From the NCBI GenBank assembly GCA_017471445.1, contig JAFUTJ010000021.1, positions 1 through 41,571 of the forward strand: a stretch of 41,571 nt of DNA. Direction: 5' to 3'. The DNA comes from Alphaproteobacteria bacterium. GTDB taxonomy: Bacteria > Pseudomonadota > Alphaproteobacteria > Rs-D84. The notes under the pieces are model-generated. The model did not search any database. It saw only the letters and a program-made list of their open reading frames with translations, and had not been told where the DNA came from. Shown here piece by piece: positions 25,045 through 33,429 of this stretch; position 1 is the stretch's first letter; each line of letters opens with the position of its first letter. Position numbers and translations under genes: made by a program.

Positions 25045-26004
25045 ATGACAGGCAAATTATCATCATCGGTGTTTTATGTGTTGTTTGGTTTGATGTTGTT
25101 CTGGGCAAATGCAAATGCCGAATTACCAGCGAACGTAAAGTTCTGTATACCGAAACAATATAGGGTAACATACGATTGTCCGGCGGGTGGGAATGCGCCA
25201 ACGCAACAAACCACCGCGTATGGTAATAACTTTACAACCGGTGTTGGTTGTAATAATGCGCCCGCATGGCGTGTTGATGACAGTGACACAATAATTACAT
25301 CAAATACAACAATTCCATACGCATATACGCACGACATTGTATTACACGCAGATTACAGTTCGTTATACACAATTGCGGGCGATAAACTGATTAATGCCGA
25401 CCCAGATGTGTATTTGACCAATTCGTTAACTATGGATTCTGAAATGTCCCCAAATGTTTTTATTGATACCGGCATTTATCCAAATCAAGACACGCGTGTT
25501 GTTGTGTCATTTGTACATACGTCAATTGGTAATATATTCGGGGCGCGCCTCCATGGAACCGGTGATACATTTTCATTTATGTGCACAACAAAAGGATTCT
25601 ATCGTTCGGATTATAATATGCAGCCGTTATTATACACCAATAATATACCGTGTCCGCAAAATGAACGTGTTATAGTTGACAAGAATAAGAATATAACAAC
25701 AATAACAACAAATAGTGGTGATGTTGAGAAGTTAGTGCATGCGTTGGGTAAATTTCAATCGCCATCGACATTAACGTTGTATGCGTTACACATGCCGGAT
25801 TTAATGATTTACAATGTGGTTTCGCCAAAAATATATTATGTATATATTTATGATAATGACGAATTGATTCGTAACATGGTTCCTGTGCCGGCGGGATTAC
25901 GAATCGGCGATTACACGGTGCCCAGTAACGGTATGTGGGACATGGTTGAACAAAAATTCTACCAAAATTCCGGTACCGGTGAATTTATTTATGGTCGCGA
26001 TTAA
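25045..26004 (+). CDS. Exported lectin-like (LamG-type) surface protein
   Basis: ATG 25045 (319 residues) has GGGAGGG upstream and begins a signal peptide ending ANANA. The mature protein starts ELPANVKFCIPKQY and has a short domain (about 30-110) shared with the 16689 protein. It then has a beta-rich domain of about 200 residues with FIDTGIYPNQDTRVVVSF, IFGARLHG and IYYVYIYDNDELIRNMVPVP. The end, YTVPSNGMWDMVEQKFYQNS, is the widespread tail of LamG/concanavalin-like domains in gut-bacterial and phage proteins. The last 40 residues are nearly identical in the protein at 40839. Binding of a glycan or surface ligand is an inference. A 230-nt structured leader precedes it. Confidence 0.85.
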   Translation: MTGKLSSSVFYVLFGLMLFWANANAELPANVKFCIPKQYRVTYDCPAGGNAPTQQTTAYGNNFTTGVGCNNAPAWRVDDSDTIITSNTTIPYAYTHDIVLHADYSSLYTIAGDKLINADPDVYLTNSLTMDSEMSPNVFIDTGIYPNQDTRVVVSFVHTSIGNIFGARLHGTGDTFSFMCTTKGFYRSDYNMQPLLYTNNIPCPQNERVIVDKNKNITTITTNSGDVEKLVHALGKFQSPSTLTLYALHMPDLMIYNVVSPKIYYVYIYDNDELIRNMVPVPAGLRIGDYTVPSNGMWDMVEQKFYQNSGTGEFIYGRD

Positions 26005-26011
26005 ATATAAT

Positions 26012-26040
26012 AAAAAAATCCGCGATTGCGGATTCTTTTA
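26012..26040. terminator. Terminator after the lectin-like gene
   Basis: The 7-bp stem AATCCGC/GCGGATT (26017-26034) with loop GATT is followed by CTTTTA on the plus strand and by an A-run on the other side. It can serve both convergent genes. Confidence 0.8.
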
Positions 26041-26355
26041 TCGCAACCCCTTTGCACGACAGCACGCCGATGCCGCACTGCGCCAATCAGAATACTGTGT
26101 GCCAGGCGTGCGCAAATCTGTCCACGCCGCCCATCCGGCGCACTTTTGATTTGTTCCTGTACCGGTGCATTTTGCATATCGGCGCAACGAACATGTCGCC
26201 GTTGATACTTTGCCGGTATCCGTTGTGCAGCGCACAACCACATTTTGATTTTTTGATTCCCCGCGCCCCAGTTCTTTGGACGACACCAATTGATATGCCG
26301 ATGCCGCACTAATCATAACAAATGTTGCAAAAACTGAAATAATCATCCGTCTCAT
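26038..26355 (-). CDS. Small exported Cys-rich protein
   Basis: ATG 26355 gives 105 residues, with GGGGG 7 nt before it. The signal peptide is MRRMIISVFATFVMISAASA, cleaved before YQLVSS. The mature part of about 85 residues has six Cys (VRCTT, ATCSLR, AKCTG, QKCAGW, ACCRAK) and aromatic residues around AWTDLRTPGTQYSDW. Disulphide bonding outside the cytoplasm is likely. The family is not recognised. It converges with the lectin-like gene and shares its terminator. Confidence 0.75.
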   Translation of the reverse strand: MRRMIISVFATFVMISAASAYQLVSSKELGRGESKNQNVVVRCTTDTGKVSTATCSLRRYAKCTGTGTNQKCAGWAAWTDLRTPGTQYSDWRSAASACCRAKGLR

Positions 26356-26886
26356 AACAACCCCCAAAATTACCTTGGCCTAACCACATTATATGTAAAT
26401 AACACACATAACACAACAGGAAAAAACATACGCGAACGGTGCGCATCATGGTGTACACAGTCGCGCCAAATATATAGCATTATTCCGCAATCAATGATAT
26501 TTATTAAACTACCCGCACCCCCGCAATATACATGGTCGGTGCGACAAAGGCTAACAACATAATTTAATAAAAAACACCGCGAACTAAGCGGTGGTTTTAT
26601 CAAACTTCTGGTCGGTCAGTATTTGGTTGCTACAAAACGAATACAAGAACACCCTTTTTCAGGGATTAACAGGGAATTTACACCGAATTTTGCACATCAC
26701 CCCACACAAAAACACCGGATTTCTGCACTTTCCACCAAAAATTCCCATAAAATAACAGGGATTTTATTAGAGCATATCAGGGAAAATAACTTTATTATTC
26801 AAGCAAAAATCCACATATTATGATATTTTTTATGATGGCATTTTGGCCCGATTTTGTCCTATTTATGTCCAAATTATGGTATTTTA
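26356..26886. other. Intergenic region at the left edge of the island
   Basis: No gene is supported here. The open frames lack ribosome sites and domains. Four copies of CAGGGA with A/T-rich flanks occur at 26660, 26670, 26756 and 26778. Similar AACAGGGAA-type strings are, as I remember them, common next to serine-recombinase loci in Alphaproteobacteria, so this may be debris from an older integration. Confidence 0.4.
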
Positions 26887-26915
26887 TTGACTTTTTTATA
26901 CGATTATGTTATAAT
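26887..26915 (+). promoter_or_regulatory. Promoter of the small RNA next to the Abi_2 gene
   Basis: TTGACT (26887-26892), a 17-bp spacer and consensus TATAAT (26910-26915) with a TGT extension are followed by no open frame. It is one of the strongest promoters in the window. Confidence 0.8.
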
Positions 26916-26921
26916 ACATGG

Positions 26922-27001
26922 CAGGTAAAGAGGCTATATCTCACGTTTAGCATGTCTATGCAGCCCTTACGGGTGTTCGTGTGGTGATTGCCTCTTTTTT
27001 T
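26922..27001 (+). ncRNA. Small structured RNA, candidate RNA partner of the Abi_2/AbiF-like protein
   Basis: A roughly 80-nt RNA is defined by the promoter at 26887-26915 and an 8-bp closing stem AAAGAGGC (26927-26934)/GCCTCTTT (26990-26997) that runs into seven T. Inside, CACG/CGTG (26942-26945 with 26978-26981) closes two small hairpins, GCAT-GTCT-ATGC (26950-26961) and CCC-TTAC-GGG (26964-26973). No coding frame is present. The U-run overlaps the stop codon of the convergent Abi_2-like gene. Structured RNAs next to abiF genes are known and are reported to act as antitoxins; membership of that class is inferred from position and shape, not from a model search. Confidence 0.65.
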
Positions 27002-27629
27002 ATATTTTGCAAGTTATAAAGCCTAAATCTAAACCGCGCTTAAAGATATCGTCAAATCTGTCCAGTTGTTTAACATTATCCAGGACGCATTCCGCTCCAA
27101 GTTCGCGCATCAACCGCAACAGCAAATTGTGCATTTTATGGCACGGCAATTGTTTCTTAAAACAAATCAACAAAGACCCATTGTGCGATATACGATTACG
27201 ATACCGTCTGATTTGTTCAACCTCAAAACAAACTTTATCCAACAAAACAAATGGTTTACGTTTTGAAAATATCTCAGACAATGCGGTTGGGTACTTGTCC
27301 CATATTTCGGCGGCTCTATCTCGCATAAAAAGGCGACTCCAAAACGCAAAAGTCAGTTTGTCTATCAGTTCATCGCGGTCTGTAATCTTTTGCTCTTCGG
27401 TCAATCGTTCATCACGGCGCACAAAATCAAAAATCCAATCCGGCCCCATATGTTTGGAGAAAACCAAATCAATCTTGTTGCGCAGCGCAACTTCAAACTG
27501 GCTCAACAACGGATAAAAACTCTCACACAGGCCAACATTAAAGAAATATTTCTTGGCTGTTTCCACATCAGCAATATCTCCATATTTAGCCAGCCGTTTA
27601 TCAGATAAAAAATCAATAATTTCACACAT
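27000..27629 (-). CDS. Abi_2/AbiF-like HEPN-domain abortive-infection protein
   Basis: The 209-residue protein matches the Abi_2 family from its start (IDFLSDKRLAKYGD), through a stretch where these proteins have the YxWN box (FFNVGLCESFYPLLSQFEVALRNKI), to a C-terminal helix with RYRNRISHN. R144 and H149 form an Rx4H motif, the active site of HEPN ribonucleases. AbiD/AbiF proteins block phage growth by abortive infection and are considered relatives of the ancestor of Cas13. The protein is shorter than AbiF of lactococci (about 340), so it may be a minimal form. It has its own promoter and a convergent structured RNA abutting its 3' end. Plain Abi-like proteins without an RNA partner are the alternative. 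Confidence 0.8.
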   Translation of the reverse strand: MCEIIDFLSDKRLAKYGDIADVETAKKYFFNVGLCESFYPLLSQFEVALRNKIDLVFSKHMGPDWIFDFVRRDERLTEEQKITDRDELIDKLTFAFWSRLFMRDRAAEIWDKYPTALSEIFSKRKPFVLLDKVCFEVEQIRRYRNRISHNGSLLICFKKQLPCHKMHNLLLRLMRELGAECVLDNVKQLDRFDDIFKRGLDLGFITCKI

Positions 27630-27656
27630 TTATTATCTCTTTGATTGTTGTGTTTA

Positions 27657-27684
27657 ATTATGACAATTTTCCCATAATATTCAA
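27657..27684 (-). promoter_or_regulatory. Promoter of the Abi_2-like gene
   Basis: TTGAAT (27679-27684), a 16-bp spacer and CATAAT (27657-27662) lie on the minus strand, about 27 nt before ATG 27629. An AGAGA ribosome site follows. Confidence 0.5.
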
Positions 27685-27810
27685 GATAAAAGACATATAA
27701 ACCGTCTAGCATACAGTATATTCAGAAAAAAGTTTGTATTTCATAAGCCATTCTCTTGAAAAGGCGAGAAAAGAGATCTATATAATAAAGCATAGGAATA
27801 AGGTGTTAAA

Positions 27811-28449
27811 ATGATCAAATACATAATCAAAAAATTACGCAATCTTTGGTATATAATCGATGATTATATCGGATGGCCAAAGATGCTCTTGGTTATTTTG
27901 GCTACAACAGCACTCGTAGCATATAGCATTACATATAAGGACCATGTTTTTGAGATTACAGGGGTATATTCGGCTGCTATTGCGTTGATTTTTGGTCTGT
28001 ATAAAACAACCCCAAAGGACAGAGTTTCTGGCTCTTTTATGGTATGCGTACAGGCAATTCCTAAGGCGGATGTCATGAAGCGAAAAGAATATGAAAGCGC
28101 GACAAATCTGCCGGATACAATCTTACAGGTTCATGTTGACATGAATGTTGTAAATAATGGACACAGTCTTATACACATGGGTTTACGGGATAAAGAAGCA
28201 GGGAATGATACAATTCAGTTCGGTATCTTGCATATAGGCAACATGTCCATTCCGATGCAATTTAACCTATATAACGGCACGAATTTTATTTTAACCAAAG
28301 GTAATGATAGCTCATATTATTATGATCACTGGTTTTTCAGTAAAGAAACACCTCCATTGCAAAGCTTCAAAGTAGAGGTGTTTACAAAGACTGGAAGGGC
28401 TACATACCTAAAACCACAAAAAAATACCGCCATCATAATTACAACATAA
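27811..28449 (+). CDS. Two-TM membrane protein of unknown function
   Basis: The 212-residue protein has AAGG upstream and a basic N-terminus. It then has two hydrophobic helices at about 23-42 (MLLVILATTALVAYSI) and 48-65 (ITGVYSAAIALIFGLYK). The remaining 145 residues form a soluble beta-rich domain with no motif I know. Two-TM proteins with a soluble domain often occur as effectors in anti-phage loci, where the TM part breaches the membrane; that role is an inference from the neighbourhood. It is divergent from the Abi_2-like gene and convergent with the HNH gene. A TATAAT box with TTGAAA at a long spacing lies just upstream. Confidence 0.7.
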   Translation: MIKYIIKKLRNLWYIIDDYIGWPKMLLVILATTALVAYSITYKDHVFEITGVYSAAIALIFGLYKTTPKDRVSGSFMVCVQAIPKADVMKRKEYESATNLPDTILQVHVDMNVVNNGHSLIHMGLRDKEAGNDTIQFGILHIGNMSIPMQFNLYNGTNFILTKGNDSSYYYDHWFFSKETPPLQSFKVEVFTKTGRATYLKPQKNTAIIITT

Positions 28450-28503
28450 GTTATGAAATTCTATTCCTTACAATATATTACGATACTCCCTAAGATCTAG
28501 ATT

Positions 28504-29325
28504 TCACTCTTGTAAGGCGGCTCTTATATCTTCAATGGTATAGCATGGTTTTTTCCTGTGTATCATACGGTGGCAATTAGAACAAACCAACGCCAAATCT
28601 TCTACTTTGGTGTCACCTCGGTTTTCTTGGGGAATTGGAATTTTATGATGACATTCTATAAAGTTTTCTCCGATTTTTCCATATTTATCAGAAAAATTGA
28701 AATTGCATACTTCGCATACTAAATTCCCTTGCACAGAGTCTTTTTTTAATTTTACAATTCGAGGGTCTCTTTCCCGAATAAAATGCTTTTTTAATCTTTT
28801 GTCTCCTTCACAATACACATCATCTAAGTCGTTGAGTGACCACGAATCTTCCCATTTATTGTATTTTTTTACTTCTTTTTGTACTTTTTTTACAATCTGT
28901 GTCAATAGTTCTTTTTCTGATTTACAAGGTTGTACTCTTCTTCCTTTTTTATCTTTTTTCTCTACAAAAGAGGTTTTATATCTTATGTTTATAAAATCAT
29001 AGACTCCCGTTCCGGGTATAAGATATCTATTTTTAGAATCTTTATGTACAACAAGCACATTCAGTAATGGTAATTCAAAGTGATTACAATAGTCTCCAAT
29101 CAGGCCTATAGGACGACCTATTTTTGTTGCAGCATTACCTGTTATGTAATTTTTTGTCGTATAGCCCTCATTTAATAACCAACGTCCTATATCTGAATAA
29201 TTCCATGTTTGGCCTCTTTTTGCCCGAGCTATTAATTCTGGTAATATTATTTTTGCCAATCTAGCCCATTCGGGCTTATTGTAATCAAGCGTGCACATTG
29301 GTAAATATTCGTCAAATGCTAACAT
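28504..29325 (-). CDS. HNH endonuclease
   Basis: The 273-residue protein ends with an HNH nuclease domain: VCEVCNFNFSDKYG (zinc Cys pair), FIECHHKIPIPQ (first catalytic His), and LALVCSNCHRMIHRKKP (second Cys pair and last His). The N-terminal 170 residues are not recognised and have a charged stretch (KKDKKGRRVQPCKSEKE); they may recognise DNA or bind the KAP partner. AAGGGAAAA precedes the ATG. It lies 24 bp after the KAP NTPase gene on the same strand, so the two form an operon. An McrA-like modification-dependent restriction enzyme is one alternative. Confidence 0.87.
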   Translation of the reverse strand: MLAFDEYLPMCTLDYNKPEWARLAKIILPELIARAKRGQTWNYSDIGRWLLNEGYTTKNYITGNAATKIGRPIGLIGDYCNHFELPLLNVLVVHKDSKNRYLIPGTGVYDFINIRYKTSFVEKKDKKGRRVQPCKSEKELLTQIVKKVQKEVKKYNKWEDSWSLNDLDDVYCEGDKRLKKHFIRERDPRIVKLKKDSVQGNLVCEVCNFNFSDKYGKIGENFIECHHKIPIPQENRGDTKVEDLALVCSNCHRMIHRKKPCYTIEDIRAALQE

Positions 29326-29349
29326 GTTTTTCCCTTTTATTACAACATA

Positions 29350-30843
29350 CTACTCAAAATGAGATAAAAAATCCATTTTTGAAAAATACGTTTCCTTAAA
29401 CCGTTTTAAATCAAAATTTCCATCTTTTGATATAAGATCGCCATTATTTAAAAACACATTGCCCACTAAAAAAGATAAATCATTATTGCCCCAGAAAAAT
29501 CTATCAATATTGTAAGATAATTTTATTGTCTCATTCTCCATCAAAGAAGAATAGCCCTTTATATCTGGTAGGCCATCCATATTTTTTGGGAATGTTGGCA
29601 GCTTATTCTCTTTCCCTTTATGTAGGGCATCATAAGTTCCTTTTATTCGACCAAACAGCTTCTCAGACCCACCATTGTTTGTTCGTATGCCATTAAAAAT
29701 CTCTATATCAAATTCATGCAAACAGACTAATAAAACAGCCAAGTCCGGCGAAAACAGACATGTACTATTAGCAATCTGCTTAACAAACATAAGTAATCTA
29801 TCAAAAACCTGCTCCATTTGTCGCAACGAAAAACCGAACCACTGACTATATGCCGTGAAAGAAGTTGCTATTATTGCTTCAGAAGATTGAGTTGCATTAA
29901 ATTTATTACAAGCCTCTATAACACCGGGTTTACCAAAATTATGGCACATCATGTTATATCCATGTAGTTTAAACACTAGCTCTCGCTTATCTTTGCGAAT
30001 TTTCTCAATATAGTGTTTTATATTTGTTTTTTCTAATAGATATTGGCTAAATTCAAATCGGTTCGGTTCTGGCAACAAAAATGAGTTGTTTATGAATTTT
30101 CGTTTATAGCCATCAAAATTATCCGTTCCAAACAAAGTTTGAACAGAATTCTTTAACTGTTGCTCATCAAATGCCAAAACAAATACAAAGCCCGGAATAT
30201 CAAAGAAATGCTTTAATGTTTCTAGTGTTTTGACTGCATAATCAGGTCTGCAACGATCTAGCTCGTCTATAATAACAACCACAGGCTTGTCTTTAAATGA
30301 CTCCGCCCAAGTTCTCAAAAATACCTTTATAGTCTCAATTTCTGATTTTATATTGATATATTCTGTATAAATATCGACTTCTCCGCCTGTATTTTCCCTT
30401 AATGCTTCATTTGTATCAACAATATTTTTTCCATCCAGCTCTATTAGCGCACCATTTGGCATTGGTGCGGTGACATGTATTGCAGCAATCCCTGACTTTA
30501 TTAACCGTAACAAAGTGGGAATTTTAGGAAAAGATCGTGCTTTTTCCCCGGATCCTGCTTTATAAAAGTCTTGAAGTTTCAATAAAATTGGAATCAATGG
30601 ATGTTCATAAACGTCCATTGCCCAAATATTCATTGTAGCAACTGGCACCGAATCTGCTTCCAACACACCTTTCAATTTATCACAAAAAAACGTTTTGCCA
30701 ATGCCAAATGGCGCAGATATAGCATAGACTTTTGACTCTCCTGAACTCTGTTCAACAACACGAGCAAAGCCTACAACATGTGAAGCTATATTTAATTTAT
30801 CTGGTTTGCCATCAGTAAAAACTTCAGTATATTTTTCGTCCAT
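29350..30843 (-). CDS. KAP-family P-loop NTPase
   Basis: ATG 30843 (497 residues, AAGGAG upstream) is preferred to earlier starts in the frame. Walker A is SAPFGIGKTFF (about 43-53), and Walker B with the KAP signature is VVVIIDELDRCRPDYAV (about 188-204). A sensor-like segment FVFVLAFDEQQLK follows. KAP proteins include the phage-exclusion protein PifA and many NTPases of defence loci; they usually switch or deliver an effector. No transmembrane segment, common in KAP proteins, is obvious inside the NTPase domain. The HNH gene follows in the same operon, so the NTPase may sense infection and license that nuclease. It starts 63 bp after the restriction helicase gene. Confidence 0.88.
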   Translation of the reverse strand: MDEKYTEVFTDGKPDKLNIASHVVGFARVVEQSSGESKVYAISAPFGIGKTFFCDKLKGVLEADSVPVATMNIWAMDVYEHPLIPILLKLQDFYKAGSGEKARSFPKIPTLLRLIKSGIAAIHVTAPMPNGALIELDGKNIVDTNEALRENTGGEVDIYTEYINIKSEIETIKVFLRTWAESFKDKPVVVIIDELDRCRPDYAVKTLETLKHFFDIPGFVFVLAFDEQQLKNSVQTLFGTDNFDGYKRKFINNSFLLPEPNRFEFSQYLLEKTNIKHYIEKIRKDKRELVFKLHGYNMMCHNFGKPGVIEACNKFNATQSSEAIIATSFTAYSQWFGFSLRQMEQVFDRLLMFVKQIANSTCLFSPDLAVLLVCLHEFDIEIFNGIRTNNGGSEKLFGRIKGTYDALHKGKENKLPTFPKNMDGLPDIKGYSSLMENETIKLSYNIDRFFWGNNDLSFLVGNVFLNNGDLISKDGNFDLKRFKETYFSKMDFLSHFE

Positions 30844-30906
30844 TGCCCAGCAACTCCTTATACAGGGCAGTATAACAAAAAACATTTTGATTTTACTAGT
30901 CTTTTA

Positions 30907-33426
30907 TCATATCCCCATTATCACGGCGTCTTCACGGCTGACAGATGTGCTGAACAAGCCGATTTTTTCGCCGCTGTGCATATTTATACCGGCATATTCC
31001 AGACTTGCATCTTCATACCGTTTGAATTTGTAAACCGCGTCATTCATAAGTGCATCGTTAAACACCCCCAGACTGACCAGCAGTTCAAAATCCTTTACAT
31101 CCAGTCCCGTCACCTTTTTGAACAGCCCCGGTTCCAACTGGGTTATTACATCTTTCAGGCACTCTTCGCGATAATCCGTTAAATACATGAAGATTGGCAC
31201 ACGTGTTGCAAACTTTATCAGTTTTTCCTGTATCTGCTTACGCTTGGATTTGTATTCTTTTTCTTCGGCCGAAAGTTCTTTCTTTTCTTTCGCGGTCAAT
31301 TCACGGTCGCTGGCCGCCGCTTTCTTTTCTTTTACCGCATTGGACTTGTTTATAACTGTTTCAATATCAGCATTCAGACTACGAAATCCCTCTATGCTCA
31401 TTAACGCCGCCATCGCATCTTTGTTATTCATAAGCCGCATCAACGTCGCATTATCAACATTTACCAGCAATGCACTCTCCCAGCGACGCGCCAATAATGT
31501 GGCACTGGTACCAGACATTGCCATATCAAGGATTTCACTGGCGTTTACTTGGCGCATTGCACTGCCGTCATATGCCAAGACGGGCAGGAAATTGATAAAT
31601 TCCGCCACTTTCTTTTCCGGGTTACTTTCGTCCACATTCAGCCGGCAACTGTAATCCGTTATCTGACGCAACGCGCGATCGGGCGCAAAATCAAAAATAT
31701 AGCATTCTTGCTTCATAATCTGAACCGCGTTTGGATTTACACCATCGGGGTTCTTAATCGTCCACGGTGTCTGTACACGGAATGCAGCCTGGAAATAAGT
31801 TTCAGGCGTTTTCAGATTACGCAGCATAAATATCCCCGACCACGGTTTTACAGATACCCCTGTGGTCAATTTTCCACACGACAGCGTTATGGTCTTGGTC
31901 TCTAGTGGGTTTGCCATTGCATGTTCAACCGGCGCCAAAGCCTTAACCCCGGTGCCGGCAGAAGTCCCCGCCGCAACAATCACCCGATAATCGTGATAGA
32001 ATGTGTTTTGCCGCCGCTTTAACAGATTTGCCATCGCATAACAAGACGCCACCGACGGCAGGAACCAGAACGTATGCGACAAAATCCCCAGCAAACGCGA
32101 ATCCGCAAATGGCATCGGCGGCTTTTTTGCCCCCATTTTCAGGTTATCCACCGTTGTCTCCATCAAAGCCCCACGGATCAAATCCAGCCATTTTTGAACC
32201 TCGGTCTCATACTTAAATTTGGCGTCATCTCCATCGCCTGTGGCCGAAAAGAATTCATTCAGATCAAATTCATTAAATTCACCCTGCAACGCAATATTAC
32301 GAATGGAATCAGGCAACTGATACGTCATCATCACCATACGCGGCAGGGATGCATACGGATTATTATCGCCACGCCAATCCGCCTTGGCGCGCTGTTCATC
32401 TGAATAAGTCCAGTTATAAATTTGTTCTTCTATAAATTCGCCCGAATTTATGGCACGAAACGGGGTTCCCGACAGGTACAGGTAATGCCGCGTTGTTATC
32501 GGCATATTGGACTCATCAAAATAATCCAGCACATCACCACCAGCCGCTTTTTGTTCGGCCTTGGATTCACTTTCGAACAAGTCTTTGGCATTTTCGCGCC
32601 ATGCGCCATAGTGGTATTCGTCAAATATAACACAGTCCCAATTTGTACCATGCACCCATTCATTTTGCGCCTTTATACCACCTGCATCATTTTTCCCCAG
32701 ATAATCCTGAAAAGAACCAAAACACACAATCGGCCGATTGGCATCCAGATGCCGCACCGATTCCATGAATTCTTCGGTCGATTTGTCTTTTTTTGCGATA
32801 AATTGCCATCCCTCAAAATCAACATGCGAATTCAGGTCATCTTCCCACGCCTGTTGTACAGCCGGTTTAAATGTCAGAACCAATATCTTTTTCCAGCCCA
32901 TACGCCGGGCTAATTGATACGCGGTAAAGGTTTTACCAAATCGCATTTTTGCATTCCACAAAAAGTGTGGAATTTGACCGGGACGCGCGGCGACCGCGTT
33001 ATTAAAATATTCCGCCGTTTTATCAACCGCCGTCGCTTGTTCGGGGCGCATTGAAAAGGTTTCTGTGCGCGATATAATCGCGTCCCCGCCACGTCGCAGG
33101 GTCACAATCGCCGCCATAACGTCCGATGGTCGACACTTAAACCATTCGCCATCCGGATTTTCAAAGCCATTTGCACGCAACACCCGATGTACATCATGAT
33201 CGGTAAAGCACGATCCGTCATCACGAATGGCAGATTCATCGACATGAATGGTATAAGGGCGCGCACCGGGACGCTTTACCGGGTACTGTTCCGCCACGCG
33301 TTCCGCGACGCTTTTTATGGTATATCCAACCTTTAATAACCCATCATACTGTGGACTGTTATCCGAATACGCATATATCGTCGGATTTGCATTGGGACGG
33401 GTTGGGAAAAATGCGGTTGATGACAT
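30907..33426 (-). CDS. Restriction-type superfamily-2 helicase with N-terminal GIY-YIG (T5orf172-like) domain
   Basis: The 839-residue protein starts with a GIY-YIG-type region (IYAYSD and GLLKVGYTIKSVAERV, about 16-45), of the T5orf172/Mug113 kind. It is followed by a helicase with motif I NAKMRFGKTFTAY (about 158-170), DEYH box VIFDEYHYG (about 266-274), LSGTPFRA and a motif-VI-like YFQAAFRVQTPW. The last 200 residues include a charged coiled coil (AKEKKELSAEEKEYKSK). It starts 3 nt after the stop of the methyltransferase gene, and GGAG of that gene's end serves as ribosome site. It is thus the cutting/translocating subunit of a restriction-modification system. The nuclease activity of the GIY-YIG part is inferred; the Tyr and Gly landmarks are present. 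Confidence 0.87.
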   Translation of the reverse strand: MSSTAFFPTRPNANPTIYAYSDNSPQYDGLLKVGYTIKSVAERVAEQYPVKRPGARPYTIHVDESAIRDDGSCFTDHDVHRVLRANGFENPDGEWFKCRPSDVMAAIVTLRRGGDAIISRTETFSMRPEQATAVDKTAEYFNNAVAARPGQIPHFLWNAKMRFGKTFTAYQLARRMGWKKILVLTFKPAVQQAWEDDLNSHVDFEGWQFIAKKDKSTEEFMESVRHLDANRPIVCFGSFQDYLGKNDAGGIKAQNEWVHGTNWDCVIFDEYHYGAWRENAKDLFESESKAEQKAAGGDVLDYFDESNMPITTRHYLYLSGTPFRAINSGEFIEEQIYNWTYSDEQRAKADWRGDNNPYASLPRMVMMTYQLPDSIRNIALQGEFNEFDLNEFFSATGDGDDAKFKYETEVQKWLDLIRGALMETTVDNLKMGAKKPPMPFADSRLLGILSHTFWFLPSVASCYAMANLLKRRQNTFYHDYRVIVAAGTSAGTGVKALAPVEHAMANPLETKTITLSCGKLTTGVSVKPWSGIFMLRNLKTPETYFQAAFRVQTPWTIKNPDGVNPNAVQIMKQECYIFDFAPDRALRQITDYSCRLNVDESNPEKKVAEFINFLPVLAYDGSAMRQVNASEILDMAMSGTSATLLARRWESALLVNVDNATLMRLMNNKDAMAALMSIEGFRSLNADIETVINKSNAVKEKKAAASDRELTAKEKKELSAEEKEYKSKRKQIQEKLIKFATRVPIFMYLTDYREECLKDVITQLEPGLFKKVTGLDVKDFELLVSLGVFNDALMNDAVYKFKRYEDASLEYAGINMHSGEKIGLFSTSVSREDAVIMGI

Positions 33427-33429
33427 AGC

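Noticed and set aside
24791..25201. 136-codon minus-strand frame
   Set aside because: It overlaps the structured leader and the signal peptide of the lectin-like gene and has no start signals.
26623..26823. 66-codon plus-strand frame at the island edge
   Set aside because: It runs over the CAGGGA repeats with no ribosome site; more likely non-coding debris.
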